From: Plicaturopsis crispa FD-325 SS-3
Lineage: Eukaryota > Basidiomycota > Agaricomycetes > Amylocorticiales > Amylocorticiaceae
Reading direction: 5' to 3'
Assembly: GCA_000827205.1 (NCBI GenBank)
Contig: KN832564.1
Coordinates: 1,066,682-1,130,681, forward strand
DNA length: 64,000 nt
The position numbers were made by a program, and so were the translations under genes. The notes beneath the pieces are model-generated. The model had not been told where the DNA came from, did not search any database, and was given only the letters and a program-made list of their open reading frames with translations. Of the stretch, positions 22,791 to 34,661 are shown piece after piece (within the stretch, counting starts at the first letter, position 1; every line of letters starts with the position of its first letter).

Positions 22791-23939
22791 TCATGCCTTA
22801 ACGGCGGTGATGCCAGCCTCCTTAAGTTTGGCTACTAACTCATCGACGGAATCGACCTATATCATGAAAGAAACTGTTCAGCAAGAACCCATGGAGAGAT
22901 GATCTGTGGTCCACAAACCTTGCCCCCACCAACGCGTTTTGGTGGTTCGGCGACTTTCAATGTCTCGAGACGAGGCGTAAGGTCGATACCGAGGTCTTTC
23001 GCTGAAAGCTTCTCGATTGGTTTCTTCTTCGCTTTCATGATATTGGGCAGCGATGCGTAACGAGGCTCTGGATACGACTGTCAGAAATATATAAGTGATA
23101 AGGGAGACGTAGCGTACCATTTAATCTGTCCAATGTAGATTTGGGTCTTCAGTGCTTGACCCGTTTATATAAGAGTAAAAGCTTACCGTAAGTCAGTGGT
23201 GACAACAAGCGGGAGACGACAGCGCAGCTCCTCCAAACCACCGTCAATCTCGCGGGTGACACGAGCCTCCTTCTTTCCTACGTCGACATCCACCTTGCTG
23301 GCAAACGTAGCCTGCGCCCAGCCCAATAAGCCCGAGAGCATCTGCCCCGTCTGGCCCGCATCGTCGTCTATTGCCTGCTTTCCCAGTATGACCAGGTCCA
23401 CGCCCTCCTTCTGACGTTCGATGACAGCCCGCAGCGCCTTGGCGACACCGAGCGGCTCGGGTGCGGGGTCGGAGTCCGGTATTTCGACGTGGATGCCAGA
23501 GTCTGCACCCATGGCCAGCGCGGTGCGGAGTGTCTCTGCTGACTTGGCAGGGCCAATCGTGACAACCTTGATAGATTTGACCGCGTCCTTCAGTCTTTCG
23601 CGTATTCTAACGGCTTCCTCCACGGCTGGACGGATACGAATATATGGTTTGTTACAGCAGGTAGCACTATGGCACCACTTACCGATCTCGTCAAATGGGT
23701 TCTGCAGAGCAAGAAGTAAACTTAAGGACAAATCCACGCGACATGATATCCAGGCGTACCATTGAGTGCTTCACATTGAGATCAACGCCTGTTTGCTGGG
23801 GGTTTACGCGAATCTTGACCGCATAGTCGACAGCTCTGCGAGTTGTGGGTGTAAATTAGCGAATCTTGTGCGCACAGAGACATACCGACCTCTTGACTGG
23901 AACAAGAATGTTAAGCAGTCGCGATGCAGTGGGCCTCAT
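22791..23939 (-). CDS. Electron transfer flavoprotein beta subunit
   Basis: Beta subunit of the mitochondrial ETF heterodimer; it takes electrons from acyl-CoA dehydrogenases (including IVD) and passes them to ETF-ubiquinone oxidoreductase. Seven exons in phase give about 268 residues: 23890-23939, 23760-23835, 23683-23701, 23187-23625, 23118-23125, 22919-23067, 22791-22856. Motifs: [53 protein letters not shown] (AMP-site region), [20 protein letters not shown], and C-terminal [16 protein letters not shown]. The 8-nt exon 23118-23125 is needed to read DLRLNEPRYA and is flanked by GTACGC and a CAG acceptor. There is no obvious long import presequence, as is common for ETF beta. Confidence 0.94.
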
Positions 23940-25113
23940 AGTGAAAGGATGGAGTCAGAACGAGCAACAAAGAATGCGGGGAAGAGTCGGACTCGTGCCA
24001 GAAAGTCAGTGTGCAGATGATTTCATGGGACAATCTCGTCCGGCGCCGACGAGGTGACCGGATTCGGTACAAGATCTCGCCGGAGTCCCTGCCGGGCCCG
24101 CCTACGAACCTGCGAAATGCTCCTTGACCAGACACGCCCACCGAGTTTCTATCGAATTATCGCGGATGGTATTGTTTCCGTTTGCTGGTCTGTCCCGGAG
24201 GCAACTGGAGAGCAAGACATTTTCGCGGTTTCTCGGACGGCTTGCAAAGGGTCTTCTCAAGTTTAATCCTACGAAGACCGACGAACTTGAAGAACGCGCC
24301 CTGTTCAAAGGCAATATGGGTCAGACTTACCGTCCCCACACCTCCCCACACCCGTCCCATCATCTCCGCCGTGCACATCAGCCTCGAGCGCAACATGAAA
24401 CTCCCCTTAAGACAATAAAACTCACCGATCGAGGTCAGCAGTGTTCAGCCTGCATCAATTTCTTCTTTGAATTGAACAGGCACCATCGCCCTCGCAGCTC
24501 CTCTAGCCCGGCCGCGATTCGACAGAGCCCTTGATTCCATGCTCGTTTCTGTCCTCGTTTGAATTTTTTTACATACTCGCCCAGACAAGACTTGCCACGG
24601 AAGACACTCAGGATTTCAATCGGCCTGTGACGCAGGCATCGCCGATGCCTGTACCGTTTTCCTTCGTTCTCCTCCTCCCTCAAATACTTGAATGCCTGAC
24701 TGCATCATGTGTCCTGCGGTAAAACATACAGACCGCCGCTATTTTCGGTGACCGACACGTACATCGTTTTCCGTCGCGCACTCAATCAACTGATGACATT
24801 AAAATAGGCAGCACAGGGCAGCACTCGCATTCACAACGCCACGATCGAGCTTCATATAGCGGTTGTATCACAGATGGCATTGCACAACCGTTCGCGCCAG
24901 GCGCACGCTCAAGAACGGGACGGGTATATAATCTAGTCTCCCTTAGCAGCCGTCGAAACAATTCCTTCAACCTCGCGGGCTCGGATATCCTTGTCTGACA
25001 TATAATCCAACTTCAGTTCAATTTCATTTCGTCGAATATCTACTAAGGCCCTCTTTTCCCGCTCGCGAACGCTCCCTCTGTCGCTACTCTTACTTAGCAG
25101 GACCAGTATCGCC
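23940..25113. other. Divergent upstream region
   Basis: 1.17 kb between ETF beta (minus) and chitinase (plus). No coding exon recognised. TATATAA at 24925-24931 lies about 185 bp before the chitinase ATG and may be its TATA box. Confidence 0.45.
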
Positions 25114-26704
25114 ATGATACTCTGTCCGTTACAGTCTCTGCTAGTGCGCTCAGCTCTAGTGCTGTTTGCTCTTTTTCCCGTTTCGCGGGCTCAGGTGGAC
25201 ATCCAAGTCAACGTGTCGACTCAGCTTGGTCCTCCTCCGAGTCCTTCGCAGGTCGCTAGCGCATGGTACGCGGGATACCATGCAACTGCAGAGTTTCCTC
25301 TCAGCAAGGTTCCCTGGTACAAATACACTCAGCTGATCTACTCATTTGCGTGCGTGCAACCATCCCCTTCGTCTCTCTTTTTGTCTCGGACTGAACGTAC
25401 GGCAGTGAGACGACCCCGCAGGTGTGGAAGCTGACATTGAATGGCTCAGACGCGCAGCTTCTTCCAGAATTTGTGGAAACCGCTCATTTTCATGTGAGCC
25501 TCCCCGAGCTCTCGCCTACCTCGCGCTACCTCATTTATGCTGCGATAGGGTGTCCGAGCCTTGATTGCGGTTGGCGGCTGGTCAGGTTCCCGTTGGTTTT
25601 CATCAGACCTTCGCTCTGCAGAGAACCGTACGGCGTTCGTCAATACCATCGCGGAGTTTACTACGAAGTATAGACTCGATGGCGTCAACTTTGAGTACGC
25701 CCCTTGTATTTTTTTACTTTCCCTATCTCTCTCATCGCATCTCCTCAGCTGGGAATACCCTGGTCAGCTTTCGATGAGGATTTCCTGTATCATTGGTTTA
25801 TGCGCTAATAGCCATTTCCTGTAGGCCAGCAAGGCATCGGCTGCAACACCATAAGCAACAGGGACACGGTTCACTTCCTCTCTTTCCTTCAGGAGTTGCG
25901 CAGAAACCCTATCGGCGCCCGTCTCATACTCACGGCTGCAGCTGGCCTCTCCCCATTCATCGGACACGACGGGGCTCCCATCACGAACGTCACTGGTTTC
26001 AGCGAGGTCCTCGACTACATCACCGTGATGAACTACGATGTTTGGGGCTCGTGGTCCGCCACCGTGGGTCCGGATACACCTCTCAATGACACCTGCGCCG
26101 CAGCCGCGAACCAACAAGGCTCCGCCGTCTACGCAGTGCAGGCGTGGACCGCTGCCGGTATGCCCGCGCACCAAATCGTGCTTGGCGCCGCGATGTATGG
26201 CCATTCCTTCAACGTCACTCCGGCGGACGCCTTCGTGCATAACTCCACTACGACGCTCAAAGCGTACCCAAAGTTCAATGCGACCGGGCAGCCTAAGGGT
26301 GATGCTTGGGACAGCGCGGCTGGCGTCGATGAGTGCGGCGTCATGGAGGGCGTCGGCGGTATATTCCAATTCTGGGGTCTGATCGCGGGCGGGTTCCTTG
26401 CCAGGAACGGTAATGTAGCGAAAGGCATCGATTATCGCTGGGACGACTGCAGCCAGACTGTAAGCAAAATCCGTCCACGCAAGATATGCGGCAGAGGTAC
26501 TAATCTGACCTTGTGGTTTGCATGCTGTAGCCATATGTGTACAACAAGACCTCCCATGTGATGGTTTCCTTCGATAACGCAAAGTCATTCGCGGCAAAAG
26601 GCGCGTACATCAAGTCTGCGGGCCTCCGTGGATTCGCGCTATGGGAGGCTGGTGGGGATTCGGATGACATCTTGCTTGACGCTATCCGCAAGTCGATTTT
26701 CTGA
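25114..26704 (+). CDS. Secreted GH18 chitinase
   Basis: Glycoside hydrolase 18, cutting chitin beta-1,4 links in cell-wall turnover or scavenging. Six exons give 430 residues: 25114-25349, 25406-25493, 25549-25694, 25749-25762, 25825-26459, 26531-26704. Signal peptide (SALVLFALFPVSRA), then AWYAGYHA, IAVGGWSGSRWFS, and the catalytic motif YRLDGVNFDWEYPG. The usual DxxDxDxE reads D-G-V-N-F-D-W-E: the second Asp is Asn, while the last Asp and the proton-donor Glu are kept; I recall this variant in related Agaricomycete chitinases. YITVMNYDVWG carries the substrate-positioning Tyr, and ALWEAGGD the barrel-closing Trp. The 14-nt exon 25749-25762 encodes the catalytic Glu. Several N-glycosylation sequons are present; no chitin-binding module is seen. 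Confidence 0.93.
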
Positions 26705-27713
26705 GCTGTTTTTCGTCATATTTTCGGGAAGTCCAGTGGTATAATCTAAGGTCTAATAGTCCTACATAATACAACCTTGTCGTGATATACACGATGCAGT
26801 ACAGGATCCAAGTCAAATCTAAGTAATACTCCATCGTCGGTTAAGGCTTTGCGGCTGCTTTACGGGGTTGATTGTACCTATTTGGCGACGTGTACTCAAC
26901 GCCATTGGTTTCATTGCAGCGAAAGAGCCTCCATACTCACTGCTCAGATCCAGACCTGTCGTAGTCGTTTCGAGTAACTCGCCGTCCGGACACTGAACAA
27001 GCAGGCTAGTATCCCGCCACTACGGAACACAACGCACCTAGTACTCGTCAATACGCCCCCTTCGCAGGCCCAGGTTTAGGAGGAAAGGCTGTCCGGAACG
27101 AACGAAATTTCATCGCGTGATTCGAGCTCGGCGTCCTTGAAAACTCCACCTCACACAATTTGGCCGTCTACTCGTTGTCCTGCAGCGGCGCGCTATTCTC
27201 GGTGTCAGCGTCGCCCATGGCATATGACATTGGTCCTCGGCCGTGCTCACAGACGATTGCTCCCAAAGCCTTGTCCTCCATGCGCTGTCGCGTTTCTTCT
27301 CCTCATGCCGAGAGAATCGAATTTGGTGCATAGCGCTACACTGCGAGGAAACAGAGTCGACTATCTGGACTGGCAGGCTGCCCGAGGGCGCTACAAAAAG
27401 CCGCGGAGTTTCAACGTCGACTGTGCAGCCGCAGCGTCATAGACGATCAAAAATCGCCGTCATTGATTTGGATATAGCGGCGTTGAATTATTTTCCCAAG
27501 TTTTATTCGGGTCCTCGCCGTCGTTCGTGTTGTCTGCGGACATTCCTCTTTGTTCTCGCCCACCTCCTCGACGTTTCGATATACCCAGGATGCTCACGCT
27601 GCATCAAATTCGCGACATGCAGAGCCTGCAGTCGCGGCCGCACCAGTCAGGACATGTTGGTTCATAAAACACGGAGACGACTCAACTTTGAACTGATATG
27701 GTTTTGTTTACAG
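26705..27713. other. Intergenic or 5' region of a Ser/Pro-rich gene
   Basis: No recognised domain. The frame of the next gene stays open back to about 27243 but has no ATG until 27654. A TTTGTTTACAG acceptor-like site sits directly before the ATG at 27714, so an upstream exon may exist here. Confidence 0.35.
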
Positions 27714-28718
27714 ATGCGTTCGAGCAATGCGACCCAGTTGCGCGTCCCCGACCCCAGCCACGCATTCCCAAACCGCGCTTCTACATATCGCCGGCATTCA
27801 ACCACAGTGGACAGTATAACAGCCCGATCGCGAATACACGGACCGCGGTCGTCGCCGCTGGCAGGCCCAGCCATCCGCTGCGATGCTGCAGGCGATAGAA
27901 CAGGTTCTTCCAGCATCACATCATACCCTCCCTCTAGAATTGTCTCGATGACAGACGTCACTGCCCGCGATAAGAGCATGCCCATATTGCCACGACCACG
28001 CTCATATGCGGGCTACTCGCCAACGAATGCGGATGCATCAGCCGTTCAGCTCGAAATACATGAAATCGAACGACCGCCAGCCGCGCCCACATCCGCATCG
28101 CCACCAATTTCTCCGTCACCACAGCCATCCTCGTCCACGATGCCTGCTCCTTCCTCGTTCGCGATGCTGCCCTCCTCGTCTCTCCAGGTATCACCACAAA
28201 CGAGCTCCACGCCGTCGCCGTCCTTGTCCCCAAATTCGTCGCTTTCACCTCCTGGGGAGGACTCCTCAAGTACACTCTCGCGGTCGTACGCTTCTTCTTC
28301 GTCTCCCGCATCACCTTATCTGCCCGAAATGCCCCATACACGCCCGCTTTCATGGCCTCCGAAAGAGCCAGGCACGATGTCCCGGACAAGCTCAGACTCC
28401 CTTGAATGCGCGAAATGCGACAGCGCAGGTGACTTGCTGCACAACTACCCATCGCAGGCGCAAGACGTCTCCGTCGACATCGCGCAGGATGGGCGCAATA
28501 ATTTCATCCGACGTACTGCTGTATCATTTTTCACTCGGGGACCGTTGAAGTGGCCCAAGGCGAAGAAAGGGACACTAGACGGGGACACACGCTTGAGCGA
28601 GGAGACGCTTGAGGCGGTGGTGCCAGTTTTGGATAAGGATGCAGGTGCAGGAGTAAAGGCGACTAGCGCGACTAAGCGGATAAAGATAGATAAGTTATGG
28701 AGAAGGGTGCGGACTTGA
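27714..28718 (+). CDS. Uncharacterised Ser/Pro-rich protein
   Basis: I do not recognise this protein. About 334 residues from an intron-free stretch. The N-terminal third is basic and mixed; the middle is dominated by Ser and Pro (SPSPQPSSSTMPAPSSF and similar). A more ordered C-terminus follows: a Cys pair (LECAKCDSAGDLLHNYP), RRTAVSFFTRGPLKWPKAKKG and a basic end KIDKLWRRVRT. The start at 27714 is a choice; the in-frame ATG at 27654, or an upstream exon spliced to 27714, are alternatives. No signal peptide or membrane helix. It sits between two GH18 genes on the same strand. The long open frame and the biased but non-repetitive composition favour a real gene. Confidence 0.55.
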   Translation: MRSSNATQLRVPDPSHAFPNRASTYRRHSTTVDSITARSRIHGPRSSPLAGPAIRCDAAGDRTGSSSITSYPPSRIVSMTDVTARDKSMPILPRPRSYAGYSPTNADASAVQLEIHEIERPPAAPTSASPPISPSPQPSSSTMPAPSSFAMLPSSSLQVSPQTSSTPSPSLSPNSSLSPPGEDSSSTLSRSYASSSSPASPYLPEMPHTRPLSWPPKEPGTMSRTSSDSLECAKCDSAGDLLHNYPSQAQDVSVDIAQDGRNNFIRRTAVSFFTRGPLKWPKAKKGTLDGDTRLSEETLEAVVPVLDKDAGAGVKATSATKRIKIDKLWRRVRT

Positions 28719-29838
28719 CAGAGCTCTTCCGTTTCCGAGCCCTTGTAGATTTGTGTGCCAGTGAGTGCATATATACAATCTCGAACTCGAGAAGATAGCC
28801 GCTGACGAGAATTTTATTAGCGATGTCAAGATGTCGACTATACGACATGTTATTCTATCCATACACGTTCTGTCTATCCTGCCACACCTGCTTGCAACTT
28901 TTGATCACTACTGTATCACAACAAGTATGTCCTCTAGTAACATGCATCTCTCTATAATCTAATGTCTATATACCGGCGTATTTTCTATCCTCCGCGGAAA
29001 GCAGAGAAGAAGTTCAGTTCTCATGTCTTTTCTACCCCACTCCGCATCCACATGCTCACATCAGCCTTCTCTATGCTTTGTTCGTTCAGCCATGATTCTG
29101 TCAGTAGTCGGTACTTAATCCCTTATAGACATCGTTATACAGGTCAAGCTAATCGTGCGCTTCTTAGGATCGCATATTCATATTCCCTGGTACTGTCTGG
29201 ACATTCTCACAGTGAAACTGCTATGTCGCCCCGATGTCGCTGTGGTCTCTCCTTGACAGACAAAAGCAGTCCTACCTCCATTCTGCAATGCCGCCCTCTC
29301 AGAGATCATCTGGTACAAGTCAAGCGGCGACTTCTCTTCAACAACTTGCATCACGCATTGCCAAGTTTAATCCCTTGACCTTTACAATATCAGCACATGA
29401 GCTGGTCTTTCCTTCGGACCGCATAGTGGTCTCTTCGCTCTGCTCGAACACCATGCGAGTGCATCCATATCTTGCTGGATAATTTGCATCTCATCGCCTT
29501 TGGAACCTCCCACTATCAATCTACACATGGACCAAACCTCCTACGCACTGATTCGATACGGCAGTGGACTTGATTTTAATCTGTTCTTTCCCAGAAACTG
29601 CGATATGCACTGCGGCCCCCTTCCTGATACAGGACCGTCGCAAATCGCTGCCATGTGTGCCCCGTCCCGTCACCCGCATCTACGCAGACTCTCTGGTCAT
29701 TTACACGGATGTCTCGTTGACATGCACGTCCTTTCCATCCCTACATCCCAGGAGAGCCGATACGTATAAAATGGGTGGCCGCACCCATGTCGAAGCCCAG
29801 CTCTCGCTCCCACACACCCCGGTCGACTGGCATTCAGG
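28719..29838. other. Intergenic region
   Basis: 1.1 kb, relatively AT-richer and pyrimidine-rich, with no coding exon I can support other than the TATA box at its end. Confidence 0.4.
29765..29771 (+). promoter_or_regulatory. TATA box of second GH18 gene
   Basis: TATAAAA about 70 bp before the start codon at 29839. Confidence 0.55.
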
Positions 29839-31313
29839 ATGTTTTCATTCAGCCTTCCTCGTCTCGCTGCAGCCGCTCTTGCACTCGTTTGTGCAGGACG
29901 CGCAGTCGCCCTCCCGGTGGACACCGGGCTCGGCACCGAGGCTCGCGACATCCTCTCCCGGTCCACCAAGGCCACAGCCGCTCCGCACTTTGTCATCTAT
30001 AGCGACAAGTGGGTGAGCGGGTCGACGGGGCCCCCTGACGCCTCTGACCTCAAGGTTAGCAAGTGAATTTCCTTGTTGGTTGTCCAGAAACTGACGAGTG
30101 GATAATTTCTTGTTGCAGGGCTACGACACTTTGTGAGCATCCGCGGAAAATTTGAGCGGTTCTTTCTTGGTTCTGATCATATTCTTTGTGGTCGAAAGCG
30201 CTCTGTCGTTCCTCTTGACGAGCGGACCCGCTGACCAGGCACTAGCGTGGACTCAGCTTACCGCTGACCAACGCACCACTGTCAAGGCCCAGTACAAGGC
30301 TGCGGGTATTAGTCTCATTGTCGCCCTATTTGGTTCGTCACAGCTCCTCCTATAAAATGAACCGATGCTGAAGCGGGAGAAACAGGCTCCACGGATCTGC
30401 CCGTCTCAAACAATGTCGACGCCGCAGCAACCGCTGCGACTATGGCAGCATGGGTTAAGCAGTACGACCTCGACGGTAGGTGCTCCGATCAATGGACACA
30501 CCATTATGACCACTGACATGCACACCTTTCTTCCAGGCGTGGATGTCGATTTTGAGGACTTCGATGCTATGAAAGCGGGAACGGCGACATCGTGGCTCGT
30601 CGACTTCACGAAGGCGCTCCGCGCAGACCTCCCGCAGGACACGTACATCCTCACCCACGCACGTAAGCCTTCAGACCTCGACCTCTTTCAAGCCTCAGTA
30701 AACTGACGTGCATTCCGGGGTAGCTGTCGCACCGTGGTTCTCCAGCAGCAAATTCCCTCAAGGGTACCTTGAGGTTGAGAAGGAGGCGGGATCACTCATC
30801 GACTGGTACAATATCCAGTTCTACAACCGTACGTGCGTAGTAATCTTCTACACGCTTCACACACTGATTAACTTTACTCATGCGCAGAGGGCACGAGCGA
30901 ATACACGACTTGTGATGGGCTTCTCACTGCCTCGTCGACTACATGGCCCGATTCTGCGCTCTTCCAAATCATGGCCGCGGGCGTGGATCCCAGCAAGCTT
31001 GTCGTCGGCAAGCCTGGGATCGAAGGTGACGAGACGTCTGGAGGCTGTGAGTAATATACCTCATTCCATGGTCATCCGACTGGTATACGTAGAATTGAAC
31101 TGACTAAACGACACAGATATTGACCCGGCGACGCTCGCAGGGTGCCTCGAGACAGCCAAGGGAAAGGGATGGGGTGAGTGTGCTACAATCTAGTCCATCC
31201 GTTATATCTCGTTTTCTGACCTGCGACTAGATGCCGGAGTGATGGTGTGGCAGTTCCCTGATGCGGCTGCGTCTTGGATCGAGACCGTCCGCGCACAAGC
31301 ATTCCCCGAGTAA
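29839..31313 (+). CDS. Secreted GH18 enzyme (chitinase / endo-N-acetylglucosaminidase-like)
   Basis: Second glycoside hydrolase 18, a different subgroup from the one at 25 kb and shorter (327 residues). Nine exons in phase: 29839-30054, 30119-30132, 30199-30332, 30386-30475, 30537-30662, 30724-30828, 30888-31046, 31117-31173, 31231-31313. Signal peptide (AAAALALVCAGRAVA), then HFVIYSDKWVSG, YDTFALSFLLTSG, and a complete catalytic motif YDLDGVDVDFEDFD (DxxDxDxE). IDWYNIQFYNQG supplies the substrate-contact Tyr and VMVWQFPDA the C-terminal Trp. The compact barrel with no insertion domain suits a cell-wall chitinase or ENGase-type activity; I cannot tell which. The 14-nt exon 30119-30132 encodes GYDT. 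Confidence 0.9.
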
Positions 31314-31729
31314 GAAAATTTGAACAGGAGGAACTGGTTCACGATACCCAGGGTAAAATCTCCTTATCCCCTAAATTTTATGAGCTTTTTATGGCGGTGA
31401 AACATGTATTAGTACTTGCGATGCAACAAAAAGAAATTGAAGCTGGATCTCGATTTTTTGCCTATGTAGCCCCAAGAAAAATAGCAAGCCCTCAGTTGGA
31501 GCGTTGTGTAAGGTGATTCGGCCTTCAAGCTTCCAGGCCAACCGGTCAAGTAATCATAAATCTATTCCGCTTCAAACCTACGTATGTATAACGATAGACG
31601 AATATATACAGTCCCTGAAAAGAATGTCCTGGAGTTACAGCAAGAGGTCCCCGTGATTACCAGTGAATAAAGGTTGAAGTGTGTCCCATTAGATGATCGT
31701 GTATGATATATCCAAGGAATGTAAAGTGC
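31314..31729. other. Convergent 3' region
   Basis: About 415 bp between converging stop codons, AT-richer than the neighbours; nothing else seen. Confidence 0.4.
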
Positions 31730-34661
31730 TCATTTGCCCGCCTTGATCATGTCCGAGACCTGTCAAAAGTGTCGTCAATGTGGGTCAAGGCTCGAGCGAG
31801 CTCACACCGAACGCACCCGTTCCGCGACCGCGTATATAGTAGATTGAGTGTGGGCTGCGAAGAGGAACGGAATGACGCTGGGAGCAAATATAAGCAGAGT
31901 TTTTCAACCAATTTAGAGGACTCTGTTTACCTGCCATCGACCACGCGTAAATTCGACGTCCCATAAACACGGAGGTTCTGGTCAACGACGCCTCCGATGT
32001 TCCTAGGCGCCAAGGGCGCAGTTCCTGTTGCACACCTAGTTAATCACACATAAAGTGAATAAAAGTCGCTGAGGACATACCAACAGGGTGATACACGCTC
32101 TACATATTGTGGTTAGTTGAACATAGTGCTTACGACAGGGCTTGACGCGAAGAGCTCACCCCAGTGAATTGTTTCAACCATCTAGACAGGCATCAGTGAC
32201 TATCACAGAGCATTAAGACAGAAACTCACCCTAAGTAATCCGCGTCGGATGTAACATTGGCAGGAGGGCTCGAAGGGCGTTCAACCAACGACGCCAGCGG
32301 CTCCGTCTGCGTAATCTGGCGTGCCTGCCGCATACCCAAGGTCATGATTTTACTGTCTAGAGCGGCGAAGTCATGAAACTGAATGATAATAGTTCGTTCG
32401 GTGTATCGTACCGAATGAGAAGCTGAAATACTTCGGGTCGATGACCGGTGACGCAAGGGGATCAGTAGTGTTGATATGCTGCAATGCAAGTCAAGTCAGG
32501 CTGTGCTCTCCACTGCCGTTATAGAGGGGCGTTACCACAGTGCCACGACTATAAGGACGCGATGCGATGTTGATGATCGCTATATAGCTTCGGTTTGCAA
32601 GGGGGGCTATATTAGTGATGATCTTTCCGCCGCCTGAGATGGTATATAAGTATGGCAGGTACGGTGAGATGAAACGACATACCCGGTGCCATAGCCGTCT
32701 CCAACTGCGCGACCTTCTCGTCGGTCAATAAATTCCGCTGGATAGCGTATTGTGCCTTCTGCAGAGGTGTCACACCAGGGGCAGATATCTCCTTGTCAAG
32801 TTGGTTCAAAATTTCTGAGATTTCTGATGCGTTTGCAACGTCTTGCAAGCGAGTGAAAGCGATGGCAGCATTGGTAGATGCATATATCCCGTCGTGGTTC
32901 TTGGCGCTGATGTAAACGAGTTTCAGTTGCGCGGAAAACGGCGAGGAAACTAAATGCCATACTATTCCTGTATCTCCATTTCATTGTACGAAGCATTGTT
33001 CCGTACAAGATCTGCACGCCATTCCAGTTAGTATAGACCATGGACTTACGTACTAGGCCCAGAAGCACGTACCCCAAGTTGGAGGAGCAGGATCCTTCAG
33101 CAGAAAATCGGACCCAATCAACATGTGGTCCTGATGCGTGCACCGTTAACAATCTCATTTGTTGATATGTCTATGGAAGTTACCTGGAAGTTAGTGCCAA
33201 CACCAGGCAGATCAACCATCGTTGTGATATTGAGACTTTTGAGCAGCGCTGAGTCGCCGATACCCGAAAGTTCAAGCAACTGCGGCGTCTTGACTGCTCC
33301 TATATTTGTTATCCGTTAGCCATGTGCGGATGGTTTGATCCATACAGAGGTAATTACCTGTAGACACGATGACCTCCTTGGTAGCGTTCACAGAGTACGC
33401 AGTACCATTGGCAGAGAATTTGACACCGGTTGCCTTCACGGAGCCCGATACGTTAGCGAGGACGATCTTGGTCGCCTACAAAAAAGATATATTATTGTCA
33501 AAGTGAGCAAGGAATTTATTAGGGTACTAACTTGAGCACCGGTCAACACAAGAAGATTGGATCGTTTCTGGTTGGGGGCAAAGAACGCCGACGCAGAGTA
33601 TGTCCTCTGATTGGTAGCTGGATCAACGGAACGAGGGGACTGAGAGATTCCCGTGGCGTTTCCCGAGTCCTACAATGTTGCGTAAGTTTATAATCGTGAT
33701 AGAGGTGTGTTTGTCTACCCACAGGATCAGGGTTTGCAAACGAGGAAACATTGGTGAAACTTTCAACATAAGGAGCCAACACGCCACTGAGGAACGTTGA
33801 GTCCGTGTTGTAGCCAACCTTGATAGGCCCGGATTTGCCCTGATACTGTGAGTCGGTGCCAGGTGCCCCTGTCGTTCCGGGGAAGACGCCACTCTCTCCG
33901 GGGACGACGGTCTCCGACTTCTTGAAGTACGGAAGGAGGTTATTCCAGTTCCAGTCCGGACTCCCGAGGGTAGCCCAAGCGTCGTATTCCGGAGATGACG
34001 CGCGCCCGTAGGTCATGAAATTCAAGCCGCTCGAGCCTCCCAACATTTTGCCGCTAGTATTCATTTGTCATTACGGAGAATTTGTTTACAGACAGGCGAC
34101 ATACATTGACGTGCCGATGATCCTGTTGGACAGATTCGCCTGAGGTACCGTTTGCAGTGACCAGTCAAATGTTGTATTGTCGACCGCTTGTCCGTAAAGG
34201 ACTGAACGAACAAGTCAGAAAAATCCTTTTGGATAGTCGAAGGAGAGAATCTCACATGGGGTATTGATGAGTGGCTCATCTGGATGATACAGCCCGGCCT
34301 CGATGACGCCCACGTTCCATTTGGGATTTTCGGAAAGTCTTTCCATGTGTGATTAGTTTTCTGTCTCGAGTGGTATAGCCGCTGAATTACCTCGCAGCGA
34401 CAACTAAACCTGCATTTCCGCCCCCTATAGTCCACGCGTCAGTAATCGATTCGTAAGGGGGACTCAGATAATGATTGCCCACCGATGATAACATAGTCGT
34501 AAGATTCAGACGCGAAAGTCTTCGGGTCTGTTGTAAGACCTGAGTGCGTTATTTAGCGTCATTTGGACGGCACACGCGAGCTAGAAAAACAAACCGTGCG
34601 GACGGGCACCAGCACCATATGCTACTCCAGACAATGCGAGAAATGTGAAAAAAGCGAGCAT
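31730..34661 (-). CDS. GMC oxidoreductase, aryl-alcohol-oxidase-like, secreted
   Basis: FAD-dependent glucose-methanol-choline family enzyme of the aryl-alcohol oxidase type, which oxidises alcohols and makes H2O2 for lignocellulose decay (family knowledge). A signal peptide ([18 protein letters not shown]) is followed by the ADP-binding motif [18 protein letters not shown], assembled across an intron. Next come [30 protein letters not shown] (GMC signature 1 region), [25 protein letters not shown] (signature 2), and near the C-terminus [13 protein letters not shown] with the catalytic His and [15 protein letters not shown] with the second His. The last exon ends VSDMIKAGK. Many short introns (more than a dozen). 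It diverges from the uS12m gene. Whether the substrate is aryl alcohol or another primary alcohol cannot be read from sequence. Confidence 0.9.

Noticed and set aside
27243-27713. Upstream extension of the Ser/Pro-rich ORF as coding sequence
   Set aside because: No ATG in frame before 27654, and composition differs; left as possible 5' or intron sequence.
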